A stretch of 64,000 nt of DNA. Origin: Pogonophryne albipinna. Its lineage: Eukaryota > Chordata > Actinopteri > Perciformes > Artedidraconidae. Made by a program: the position numbers and the translations under genes. This document shows, piece after piece, positions 22,310 to 34,524 of the stretch. The notes beneath the pieces are model-generated. The model searched no databases. It was given only the letters and a program-made list of their open reading frames with translations, and had not been told where the DNA came from. The number at the start of each line of letters is the position of its first letter. Position 1 is the first letter of the stretch. The stretch covers positions 1 through 64,000 of the forward strand of contig JAPTMU010000121.1 in NCBI GenBank assembly GCA_028583405.1, written 5' to 3'.

Positions 22310-22425
22310 GCGTGTCAGTGTGTGAGCCCCGTCGACATGTAGCTCTGATTTTCCCTTGAAAAAGAGATCATTGATCTCAATGGGATTTTACCTGGATAAA
22401 TAAAGATTTTGAATTGAATTTTCAC
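22310..22425 (+). mobile_element. LINE 3'-end fragment
   Basis: TTGAAAAAGAGATCATTGAT, then CTCAATGGGATTTTACCTGG and ATAAATAAAGATTTTGAATT. This is the typical end of fish Rex1-like LINEs, with a GAGAT...ATCTC stem. Only the last ~115 bases are clear. Confidence 0.55.
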
Positions 22426-23079
22426 ACACGTTATTTTATCTTCTGATCCCTAGGGAACTAAATATGTTGCTATAGTAGCATATAAAATATCCATAAATAA
22501 AAACATCTATAAAAAAGAACAGATGAGGGGACGTTTCAGTGAGCAGGAGCCTGCCAAATTTCCTGAGACCATTTTTCATTTTTGTTCTGTTGGTTTGATT
22601 CGACTACACTTAAGGAATCCTTTTGGAGTTTTTGTTGCCACTCTGCTAATTTAAATGTCCCTTTAAGAAGACAAATACATTTGACTTGTAATGATGTTAA
22701 GACTATGAACACAGAAGACGTTTTTTTTTGTTGCTGTCATTTGCATCCTGGAGGGCTGCGTGACGTGAGGGTTTGGGTGGCGGGATAATCGTTAGGATAA
22801 AGTGCATTTACAGGGGACCCCCCACCATCTTCTTCACCTTCAGCCGGACAAAGTTCCCATGATCCGTCCATGTGGAATTTGTTGATGCCAGCATGCTGCA
22901 GCTAGATGTACAAATTAGAAGGGAAAGCGATAAGCAACACAGTTTACACCTCAAAGCAGTGCAGATTGGAAATTGTAAAGGAATGTTTTTTATCAAATTA
23001 TTTTTCAATGATAGATAGAATAGAATGGGAGAGATGAAACCCTCTTTAATGGTCTCACATGCAGAGCACACAGTGACAT

Positions 23080-23340
23080 GTGTTCTCTGCTTTTAACCCA
23101 TCCTAGTACCAGGAGTCTAGTACTAGGAGCAGTGGGCAGCTATTGAAGAGCGCCCGGGGAGCAATGGGAGTGGGGGGGTGTCCGGTGCCTTGCTCAAGGG
23201 CACCACGGCAGGGCAGGAGGTGAACTGGGACCTCTCCAAGTAGCAGTCCACACTCCATATTTTAGGTCTGGTTGGGGACTTGAACCGGCGACCCTACGGC
23301 TCCCAGTCCAAGCCCCTACTGACTGAGCCACTGCCGGAGT
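23080..23340 (-). mobile_element. tRNA-like SINE candidate
   Basis: Contains CCTTGCTCAAGGGCACCACG and, near 23276-23335, GGACTTGAACCGGCGACCC followed by ACTGAGCCACTGCCG. Read in reverse, this is an A-box/B-box-like tRNA head. It is a common fish short repeat; the assignment rests on the tRNA-like block only. The flanks 22430-23080 and 23345-23953 hold no recognised gene. Confidence 0.5.
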
Positions 23341-23956
23341 TATTGGCAATAATTAATAATAATAATAATAATTATGATGGACAGTACAATGGTGATCTAA
23401 ATGTTGGAAATGCAGTTAAAAACCCATGAAATGGCTTTAAGGGCTGCAGGTTTTAACAAGTTTCTTGCATGCAAATTGGATTCTGATAATACCGTTCTGA
23501 AGGGATAACATTTTTGTATTTCGCCAAAAATCTGCTGCGATTTTCCATTCAATTTTTGGATTACAATAAAAGAAATAAGCTGCGTGGCAAACAAGAGTCA
23601 ATGATACCTAAACGTTTCTTCAAAAATGTAGTCAACTTTTTTGATTATTAAAGCTTAAAAGGCATAACTTGCCATAAACATAAAAAAAAGAATTTCAGGT
23701 AGCAGGTTAAAATAGTTTACAATGTGCGAGTAGCGACCTTTGTAGTCATATTAAGCCTCTTGTGGGCAACAACATTTTAACAAGCTTAAAAATCTGAAAT
23801 ATTTTGTACACAACAAAACGTGGCAATTTCTTAAACTGGTGGTAATCACAGATCTTATTTTAGGCAAAAAACCCATTAAAAAGTGGACGGACTTGCAGGG
23901 CTTTTTGTACTCATTCCTACATCTCTCGATTGCAACTTTCCTGCAAAGCTAACTAA

Positions 23957-24702
23957 TGGCGCTTTTCCACTGCAGGGCCTCGCTCGGCTTAGTACGGTAT
24001 GGCTAGGCCTCGTTAGGCTCACTTTATGCTGCGTTTTCATTACAGTTTAGGAACTGGGGCAGTAACTATAGTAACGCAGTGTAGGCGGAGCCGTGACGTC
24101 ATCTTCAATGCGAAACACAAAACCAACATCAGCCGTTAGCTGTTAGCCCTCAGAGCTCACAGCTCCTCATATCTGTTCAGAAACTAGACAAAAGTGAAAC
24201 AAGTACAAACCACAGACTGTCTGTGTCATGGAGAATACAGTCGCTGGTTTATTTATGTCTGTATAGGCCGTTGTTGTGAGTGTGGACGGTCGGAGCATAT
24301 ACAACGTTAGCTTAGCCGATCTCCATTCAAAAAACACGCATTTTAAAAGGTTCTTCGCCTGCCGTCTGTCTGCAGACTTGTCAAAGCATTAATTCATGGT
24401 TTTTACTAACCGGTATCAGTATGTTGTTACTTCTGCATCATTTTGAAACGTGTGTTACAATTAAATCACGGTCAAATATGTTCATTTTGTTGTAGTTGTA
24501 GCCCCCTAGCCAGCGATTCTCTCACTAGTTTAGCATACTCAGCCCGACGCAGCCCGGTTGTTGGCCCGGAAAGAACCTCGATTTTGGAGAGCCAGAAAAC
24601 TGTGAAAAAGTACCCGCTAGCTGGAACTACGCCAAGTGGAAACGCAACCAAAAACGGGACGGACACGGCACGCTTAAACCGCGCTGTAGTGGAAATGCGC
24701 CA
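23957..24702 (-). mobile_element. PIF/Harbinger-like nonautonomous element (746 bp)
   Basis: TAA at 23954-23956 and 24703-24705 flanks ends TGGCGCTTTTCCACTGCAG / CTGTAGTGGAAATGCGCCA. A 3-bp TWA duplication is the PIF/Harbinger hallmark. It is the reverse-oriented relative of 52437-53202 (shared GACGTCA, CTAGTTTAGCATACTCAG and CGTTACTATAG segments). It starts about 130 bases after the KIAA1191 stop and so probably lies in that gene's 3' UTR. Confidence 0.82.
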
Positions 24703-24835
24703 TAAGGGAGCAGAAGCAGACCTGCAGGATTTACATGACTCGATGCAAATTTCCTCCCAAACACACAACAACAACAACAACAACAACAACACAGAGAAGC
24801 TTTCACTTCATCAGACCTGCCTGTGTAGTGTCCTC

Positions 24836-25050
24836 TCAGAAGCCGGACGGCATCAGGATGTTCATGTCTCGGGGTTTGAGCTTGTGGGGTTGTGGCCCCT
24901 GCCGGCGGCCCTCCACCGTGGGGATCTCCATCTTGGGAGGGGCCATGGCCTGAGCGGGGGGGGCGTCAGCGAGCCGAGAGGCCTGAGACTTCATCACCTC
25001 CATGGGGCTCGGCTTCTGGGCGCCGCGATACGCCTGCAGCGCAAATCCAG
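24836..25050 (-). CDS. KIAA1191 last coding exon
   Basis: Acceptor TTTCTCAG|CTGG. Encodes FALQAYRGAQKPSPMEVMKS, PPKMEIPTVEGRRQG and LKPRDMNILMPSGF, with TGA at 24838-24836. Confidence 0.94.
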
Positions 25051-28000
25051 CTGAGAAAAGATACAGATAAAATGATTTATCTTATTTTGCTTATAGGTCA
25101 CCCATTATGCAAAATGCACTTTGTCATGTCTCTTCTACATCAACATGTGTCCCCTCTTCTTCATGTCTCTTCTACATCAACATGTGTCCCCTCTTCTTCA
25201 TGTCTCTTCTACATCAACATGTGTCCCCTCTTCTTCATGTCTCTTCTACATCAACATGTGTCCCCTCTTCTTCATGTCTCTTCTACATCAACATGTGTCC
25301 CCTCTTCTTCATGTCTCTTCTACATCAACATGTGTCCCCTCTTCTTCATGTCTCTTCTACATCAACATGTGTCCCCTCTTCTTCATGTCTCTTCTACATC
25401 AACATGTGTCCCCTCTTCTTCATGTCTCTTCTACATCAACATGTGTCCCCTCTTCTTCATGTCTCTTCTACATCAACATGTGTCCCCTCTTTTTCATGTC
25501 TCTTCTACATCAACATGTGTCCCCTCTTCTTCATGTCTCTTCTACATCAACATGTGTCCCCTCTTCTTCATGTCTCTTCTACATCAACATGTGTCCCCTC
25601 TTCTTCATGTCTCTTCTACATCAACATGTGTCCCCTCTTCTTCATGTCTCTTCTACATCAACATGTGTCGTCTCTTCTACATCAACATGTGTCCCCTCTT
25701 CTTCATGTCTCTTCTACATCAACATGTGTCCCCTCTTCTTCATGTCTCTTCTACATCAACATGTGTCCCCTCTTCTTCATGTCTCTTCTACATCAACATG
25801 TGTCCCCTCTTCTTCATGTCTCTTCTACATCAACATGTGTCCCCTCTTCTTCATGTCTCTTCTACATCAACATGTGTCCCCTCTTCTTCATGTCTCTTCT
25901 ACATCAACATGTGTCCCCTCTTCTTCATGTCTCTTCTACATCAACATGTGTCCCCTCTTCTTCATGTCTCTTCTACATCAACATGTGTCCCCTCTTCTTC
26001 ATGTCTCTTCTACATCAACATGTGTCCCCTCTTCTTCATGTCTCTTCTACATCAACATGTGTCCCCTCTTCTTCATGTCTCTTCTACATCAACATGTGTC
26101 CCCTCTTCTTCATGTCTCTTCTACATCAACATGTGTCCCCTCTTCTTCATGTCTCTTCTACATCAACATGTGTCCCCTCTTCTTCATGTCTCTTCTACAT
26201 CAACATGTGTCCCCTCTTCCTCATGTCTCTTCTACATCAACATGTGTCCCCTCTTCCTCATGTCTCTTCTACATCAACATGTGTCCCCTCTTCTTCATGT
26301 CTCTTCTACATCAACATGTGTCCCCTCTTCTTCATGTCTCTTCTACATCAACATGTGTCCCCTCTTCTTCATGTCTCTTCTACATCAACATGTGTCCCCT
26401 CTTCTTCATGTCTCTTCTACATCAACATGTGTCCCCTCTTCTTCATGTCTCTTCTACATCAACATGTGTCCCCTCTTCTTCATGTCTCTTCTACATCAAC
26501 ATGTGTCCCCTCTTTTTCATGTCTCTTCTACATCAACATGTGTCCCCTCTTCTTCATGTCTCTTCTACATCAACATGTGTCCCCTCTTCTTCATGTCTCT
26601 TCTACATCAACATGTGTCCCCTCTTCTTCATGTCTCTTCTACATCAACATGTGTCCCCTCTTCTTCATGTCTCTTCTACATCAACATGTGTCGTCTCTTC
26701 TACATCAACATGTGTCCCCTCTTCTTCATGTCTCTTCTACATCAACATGTGTCCCCTCTTCTTCATGTCTCTTCTACATCAACATGTGTCCCCTCTTCTT
26801 CATGTCTCTTCTACATCAACATGTGTCCCCTCTTCTTCATGTCTCTTCTACATCAACATGTGTCCCCTCTTCTTCATGTCTCTTCTACATCAACATGTGT
26901 CCCCTCTTCTTCATGTCTCTTCTACATCAACATGTGTCCCCTCTTCTTCATGTCTCTTCTACATCAACATGTGTCCCCTCTTTTTCATGTCTCTTCTACA
27001 TCAACATGTGTCCCCTCTTCTTCATGTCTCTTCTACATCAACATGTGTCCCCTCTTCTTCATGTCTCTTCTACATCAACATGTGTCCCCTCTTCTTCATG
27101 TCTCTTCTACATCAACATGTGTCCCCTCTTCTTCATGTCTCTTCTACATCAACATGTGTCGTCTCTTCTACATCAACATGTGTCCCCTCTTCTTCATGTC
27201 TCTTCTACATCAACATGTGTCCCCTCTTCTTCATGTCTCTTCTACATCAACATGTGTCCCCTCTTCTTCATGTCTCTTCTACATCAACATGTGTCCCCTC
27301 TTCTTCATGTCTCTTCTACATCAACATGTGTCCCCTCTTCTTCATGTATCTTCTACATCAACATGTGTCCCCTCTTCTTCATGTCTCTTCTACATCAACA
27401 TGTGTCCCCTCTTCTTCATGTCTCTTCTACATCAACATGTGTCCCCTCTTTTTCATGTCTCTTCTACATCAACATGTGTCCCCTCTTCTTCATGTCTCTT
27501 CTACATCAACATGTGTCCCCTCTTCTTCATGTCTCTTCTACATCAACATGTGTCCCCTCTTCTTCATGTCTCTTCTACATCAACATGTGTCCCCTCTTTT
27601 TCATGTCTCTTCTACATCAACATGTGTCCCCTCTTCTTCATGTCTCTTCAACATCAACATGTGTCCCCTCTTCTTCATGTCTCTTCTACATCAACATGTG
27701 TCCCCTCTGTGGAAAGAGACTCTGAAAGTTTCAGGAACAAAGATTCTCTCTCTTTTTGTCCTGATCCATTTCTATAAAAACTATGAAAATGAGCTGATCA
27801 GATTTTGGCCACTTTATGATGTCATAACGATGTTTTGGCTTGTGTAACCATTAGCCAATCACCAACCAAGGTAAACCCCCCTCCCCCTCCTTATCACCTG
27901 AATCTCCTCCTAGAGCACCATTGTGTTCTTTGTAACCAAATGTCTCTCAGAGGGTCGTGGGGAGGGGCTCCTTATTTTCATCTAAAGTAACAGACAGAGA

Positions 28001-31000
28001 ATCAGCACTTTGGAAACAGGGCTGAAACAGAGGGGATTATGGGTAATGCTGCAATGATCTGTTTGGTGTTTCAGCCAATCAGAGACAGGCTCTGTATCAG
28101 AGTTCCCGTTAGCCGGTAATTACCGGACTACGACCGGTAAAATATGCTGAAGACCGGCAAATCTAAATCTCTCCGGTCAAAGTGTCCGTTCAAAATAATT
28201 TCCGCTTAGCGCAAAACCACATCAGTTGCGCAACTTGCACCATTTATGTGACAGACAAGAATAGTCCATTCTAATGTCTAACACGTAATGTGGAGAAAGA
28301 GATGTCCTGTATGGGTTGATTGTGCGTTGATCTGTTGGTAATGCCTCGGGGTTCCAGTGGGCATGTAAACAAATGCATAATGCTGCGCTATAGTTTGTGG
28401 CCTCACCCGGTTGCATAGCGACACTTATTGTGTAGGTGTCTTTTAATAAGCAGGTAGTCCTATCATTAGCTAGAACGAGCTGGATCTGATCGATATGGAC
28501 ATAAACGCGAGTGAAGTCTAATCTGACGGGAGAGAGAGATCAGCTGCTGCTGACGAGTCGACACGCAGCTCTGCATGATCAGCGGTGAGCGGACAAAACA
28601 CACACTTCAAGTTAGAATATCACACGTAGCTATTTTAATGACCTCTCAAAGTACCGTAACTAGTTATAGATATGTTTAGTTTTACTGTCGGGTCACTCAT
28701 TACTGGATCCGCGAGCTGCATGATACTGACGGGCTGTCAGGAGAAGGAGAGAGCGCTCCGTTTATTATTCCCGTGTTATTGTAAGTTACTGAACACTTTT
28801 GAATAGTTAATCTACTATAATTAGTTTAATATTGAATCATATCAATTTGTTTTAAAGCTCAATAAATAACAAAGAAGACCTTTGACCGGCACTTTTCTCA
28901 TTTTGTCCGGAAGATTTCAACTTTAACGGACATGTTGACCGGCGAAAAAATATTCTAACGGGAACTCTGCTCTGTATATACCTGAGACCTATAATATATT
29001 GATGAGACACAGTATAATAGGAGTCCTTTAAGGAACTGCAACAGGATCCAGTGATTTGAACACTGGCTCTCAAACTAAAGAAAAAGAAAAGACGGCGCAG
29101 CATGGGATCATTGTTCCTAATGAGAAGTTAGTCTGTCTCTTTACTGCATCAGCCACTATATTTACCTCTATACAATCTCAAATCTAAATATATATCCATT
29201 TTGATTAAGTTGGCAGAAAAAAACTGCACAGTTCAGTTATTTTTTACCATTTTTGGAATGATATCAAACAGTTGTTAAAATACTAGAAACATTTTTTCAT
29301 AAAGAAACAATCTTTAAAGTTACAGATTTCCATTTTCTATAATCTGAGCAAATTTCCACTCCAGACAAATATCTATTACTTTCCTTAAATTACCTACCTA
29401 ATGTCATCGTGGAACACATATTTTGATAGTTTCCAAATCGACTGAATCGTCCCTCATGGGAAAATGTAAATGTTGTGTCTCAGCAGCCGCCTGTGCTCTA
29501 AAGCTCAACTCATTTGATCAGCCTTTTATATCTCTGTGATGAAATAAACGTAGGGTTAGCAAAAGCCAATAAGAGAAGGTTTTTCATTTTGTTGAGTGTT
29601 TGCAATCAGTCCAAAGGTCCATGTGTTCACCCAGTAACCCAAATCCCACCCATAACAAACACGTCTGAACAAACAAAGTGTTCATAATGGTGCGTTTCCA
29701 CTACAGCCCCGTTTAAGAGGGCTGTGACGTCAGCGGCTCGCTTTTGGTTGCGTTTCCACTTGGCCTAGTACCGGCTAGCGGGTCCTAATTCACAGTTTTT
29801 CTGGCCCCATAAAATCGGGGTTCTAGGGCCAGGAACAACCAGGCTGTGACGTCACTCTCGACTGCTGATTGGTCAGAGAGAATCGTCACATATAAATATA
29901 TATATATATATATATTTATATATAGCGAAGCTTGCAGCATTTTAATAAACAGCATTTTTGTTAACAGAGGATCAACAAAAATGGCAAAGAAAAGCACACC
30001 GTGGTCCGCCGAGGAAGTTACGACGTTCCTACACTTTATTGCAGATGACAAGATCCAGCGGGAGCTCGACGGGACAACTCCCAATATGAAAGTATTTCAG
30101 GAGGTCTCTACACTGATGTGCGGAAGCGGTTACTCGAGGACTGTCTTGCAGTGTAGGGAAAAACTGAAAAAGATGAAGAGTGAGTATCGCGTAGTGAAGG
30201 ACAACAACAAGCCGATCGCTCCGCCTACACTGCGTTACTATAGATACTACCCCAGTTCCTAAACTGTAATGGAGACGCGTCATAAGTGAGCCAGTCCTAA
30301 CGAGTGAGCCAGTCCTAACGAAGTGAGCCAGTCCTAACGAGTGAGCCAGTCCTAACGAAGTGAGCCAGTCCTAACGAGTGAGCCAGTCCTAACGAAGTGA
30401 GCCAGTCCTAACGAGTGAGCCAGTCCTAACGAAGTGAGCCAGTCCTAACGAGTGAGCCAGTCCTAACGAGTGAGCCAGTCCTAACGAGTGAGCCAGTCCT
30501 AACGAAGTGAGCCAGTCCTAACGAAGTGAGCCAGTCCTAACGAGTGAGCCAGTCCTAACGAGTGAGCCAGTCCTAACGAGTGAGCCAGTCCTAACGAGTG
30601 AGCCAGTCCTAACGAGCGAGGCCGTGTAGTGGAAACGCGCCATTAGATGGTTTCCAGTTTCAATTTGTTAGTTTAGTAAAAAAAAAGATGCCATGGGAAT
30701 TTGGATAAGAACCAATACATTGTGAATACAGAGTGAGATGCTGTTTACCTGCAGGGTCTGATGCCAGGTCAGTTGTGGACTTCTGGACCATCGGCCGCGG
30801 GCCAAACACGCCCCAACGTTCAACCGCTCCTGCTCCTGCTCCTCCTCCTCCTCCTCCTCCTCCTGCTCCTCCTCCTCCCACCCCCGAATCTATGATGTCC
30901 ACACTGCTGTTGCAGGAGCTTACATCTGAACTGGTACTGCCGAACCAGCCCCTACACACACTTTATTTAGTTAGTCTTTGTATTATATGTACCTTGCTCA

Positions 31001-34000
31001 AAATGCTTAATATGTTGTTAGGTAGTAGTGTAATATTCCTTATGAATATTATTCAGCATAAATACAAAAAGAACATGCCATGTAGTATGCCACTTTCAAG
31101 TCAAACAAAAAAAAAATTATGTGAGGAAAAAGGTGAGAAAATAAATAAATACATAATTATATATACAAAAAAAGAAGAATACAAAATATATAAATTGTAA
31201 TAATAATAAAAATAATAATATTAATAATAATCTAAAGTGGAAATTACATTTAAATTCAAAGAAATAATAATCATATTATGGGAAAGTTATGTTTGTACCT
31301 GCGTTGTTGTTTTGGAGATGTTTGTGGTGTGTTGGATGGAGTGGACTGAGCCGAGGCGCTCTGACGCTCCTCTCTGGCCTCCATGCTCTGGATCTGCAGT
31401 TTCTAAACAACAACAACAACAACAAGCTTCAGACAAGTTCAAATGTAATTATCTTTGCGAGGCAGCTGGATACAAGAGATTGTGTTATGGCAAGGTCATG
31501 TGAGGAAAGCTACCTTTTTAAAGACAATAATACAGAAACTCTACCAGTCGACACAGTTCTACTTTTGCATGGTATTCATCATCATGTAACCTACCATTGT
31601 TGTCCATATGTGGTGTGTGTGTGTGTTTCAGTGTGTGTTACCTGCAGGGATTCAGGCATGCGGTGGTGGTGCCTGGTCTCCTCAGCGGTGAGGCCTTTGT
31701 GGGGGGTGTAGCTAGTGTCCGAGAGCCCGGCCCTCTGCTCAAACTTGTACACACTCTCCTGGGTCTGCTCTGAGGGGGATACAAACCACATCTATCTTTA
31801 GATATCAAACATTTAAACGCTGTGGCTTCAGAAGGTGGCTTTCTAAATGGTTGTGGGCATCCTGAATCTGAGTGTTACAATCAAGATGTCATTTTGATTA
31901 CAACTTTACTGAAAATCAAAAGAAACTTGTCAAATGTTGTTTGAACACTTTTCATGTACCAGCAAGAACTCTTGTTACCTACTTGGTTAACTAGTTTGTT
32001 CTGAGCTGAACTACAGCTTATTTCTCATGTTTTATATTTGACTTATTCATGGCACTGTCCATTTTCAGCCTTGGTGCATTGGGGAAAATACACAGAACAT
32101 ATCTAGATATTATATGATGGTAATTAGGAAAAGGTAACATACTGGTGATGAGAGAGTTCATGATGGAGGACGCCTTGGCTTTCACTACAGTTGGAGACCT
32201 GGAGGGGGCGCTGTACGCCACTGAAGACTGTCTCACTGCACCACTCTCATCCTCCTGGAGGGAAAAACAAACACACTGTTATAATAACATACACACAGAG
32301 TTTATAAGACCGTAGCACTTTTTAGTTAGAGGTACCTAAACCAAAACATTCCATATTCTTGAAGCCTTTATTATCACATCTAAATTATTAATAAGATGCA
32401 ATAAAAAAATCAAATACAGATTTTCTTCAGAATCAGCAGTTTTTACATACAAGGAATTAGCTTTGGTGTATATTATTAAGGCCCGGACACCAAGGGCCGA
32501 TTTCGGCCATCGATGAGCGTCGTGTCGCCCTACTCAGATTTGTGTGTCCCGCCCCGTCGTGTCTTTTCGGCCGTGCGGACACCTGATTCAACATGTTGAA
32601 TCGGGAGGCTGTCGGCAAAATAAATCACTCCGATTGGCTGTTCAGCTTAGCGAATCAGTGGATGAGAAACGAAACGGAAGTGAAGAAGGCACACACAGAC
32701 GGCTATTCTTTTCCATTTTCCAGTACCTCACTAAACATGTTTTCGATTATAAGTCGCTATGTGAAACAGTCTGTGATGGACGAGAGTGAAAAAGGAACGC
32801 ACGCTATTTGTTGTTTGTATATATCACCCAGTCTGTCTTCCGGTTGTTGCCTCTTTTGAATGAAGAATACACACTACCGCCGCCTGCTGGTAAGGAGAGT
32901 TATTGCCACTCACGCATGCGCAGTTCGTACGTGCTTCTTGGCCGTCGGCTGAAGTCTTTGCGGTGTGTTCCAGAGCGACTGTTGGCCAAGACGCAGGAGA
33001 CGTGAGGCGATGCAACAATCGGGTCCGTCGGGACGTGTTCTTTGGTGTCAGTTTGGTGTGTCAGGGCCTTTAGTGCAGTGGTTCTCAACTGGTCAGGCCT
33101 CGGGACCCACTTTTTCCTTTGTCAATAAATCGCGCCCCGAAATGTTTACCCTCTCAAATAAAATAAAATATATATACGCTTTTCAGCATACAATATGAAT
33201 TAAAGTGAAGTACAGTGCATATATCCCTTATATCCCAGAACTAAAGTCCATTAGATGATGGAATCAAAGCTGAACTGTATAATATAAAAAGGCACACATG
33301 CTCAAAACCCAGAAGGGGGGTCTGGGGTGATTCTCCCCCTAGAGATTTTTTAAAATACTAACATATAAACTACGCATTCTGGTACAATCTGAGAAGAAAA
33401 TAAATAAATCTATTGCTACCCGACATATTAATAATATGTTATGCCATTGTTTGTTTTTCACTTTGTTCTGACAGCTTGCTGCTCCTCACAGAGAGAAGAG
33501 CAAAGAGGAGAGAGTCTGTGTGAATTACTTTAAATTGTGGGTAAGGGTAGATAGCTCCCATTGTTCTGTGACCTGTCAATCATCAAACTGGGGGTCATAT
33601 TTCATTATGTGTTCCTTTTTATCAGAAGTTGTACACATGGATGTATAAAGAAGAGTTTTACCGCAAAGTTATTCTCCGTGGGGACTTCCGGCAACAATCT
33701 TGATTCAGACTTGAAAAAACATCAGCAAAGACGTTTTATTGAGAAGATGATCACTACGTGACAGAAGTTTTCAAAAACGTTTATGGTCTCCGGTACTTCC
33801 AATCCAACGCCTACTGCACGCACAGCGTTAGAACATCGGGCCTTCAAAATAAAAGTTTGACTTTTTTTTTTCTTCACTCACACATCGGCGACCCACCAGT
33901 TGAGAACCACTGCTTTAGTGTATACATATAACACAGTAAGAGACATGAAATACCATAAATAAGAGATACTTTATTTATCCCGAATATGGAAATTATTTGA

Positions 34001-34219
34001 TTGAATGAAAGCATATTATAGAGAAAATGTAACCAAGCATATAAAAGTGAACCGGAAAAAAATAAAGATAGGAATGTTTCTTTTCAACTATTTTTTGTTC
34101 ATTATTCTGGCGCATTCCTAACCTTGAAAACATAACTGTAACAATGTAGGCATTTCCCAAACGTTCAAGACTTTGTATTAAACGATACCTCTTGCTGAAA
34201 AAACAGCATCATTAGAAAA

Positions 34220-34259
<40 letters not shown>

Positions 34260-34473
34260 ATTGTAAATCTCAGCTAAAAGCTCACCTCTTTGCACTGGCT
34301 TTTAATACTAGTTGAGCATAACATTTTGATATTTGTATGTGTTTCTATATGTCTCTAGTTATTGTGCTTTTTAACTTGTTTTTAATTATTGTTTTATCAA
34401 TGTACTCCTATTGTGTTATTTTATATTTGATCCCATTACAGCACTTTGGTCAACTGATGTTGTTTTAAATGTG

Positions 34474-34524
<51 letters not shown>

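Larger units (their letters stand above)
25095..29027 (+). mobile_element. TTAA element with the longest 37-bp array, in the KIAA1191 last intron
   Basis: The left end AGGTCACCCATTATGC follows TTAT (25091-25094, a decayed TTAA). The right end ATAATAGGAGTCC precedes TTAA at 29028-29031. It holds the array 25125-27709, the family tail, and a hAT inserted in the tail at 28098-28969. Without the hAT it is about 3.05 kb. It lies on the strand opposite to the host gene. Confidence 0.85.
29688..30642 (+). mobile_element. PIF/Harbinger-like element with Myb/SANT-like ORF and an 18/19-bp array
   Basis: The ends TGGTGCGTTTCCACTACAG / GTAGTGGAAACGCGCCA are flanked by TAA (29685-29687) and TTA (30643-30645), a near-match of the TWA duplication. 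It encodes a 93-aa Myb/SANT-like protein (29981-30262), followed by a tandem array (30284-30615). The two relatives at 23957 and 52437 share its terminal and GCGTTACTATAG segments but not this ORF. It lacks the DDE nuclease gene and is nonautonomous. Confidence 0.78.

Noticed and set aside
24892..27777. A 961-codon open frame over the minisatellite
   Set aside because: It starts antisense to the KIAA1191 last exon and then runs through a stop-free 37-bp repeat. The other two + frames are equally open, so it reflects the repeat and not a gene.
30733..31200. 155-codon + strand Pro-rich frame
   Set aside because: Antisense of the KIAA1191 Gly/Ala tract, running on into AT-rich intron sequence.
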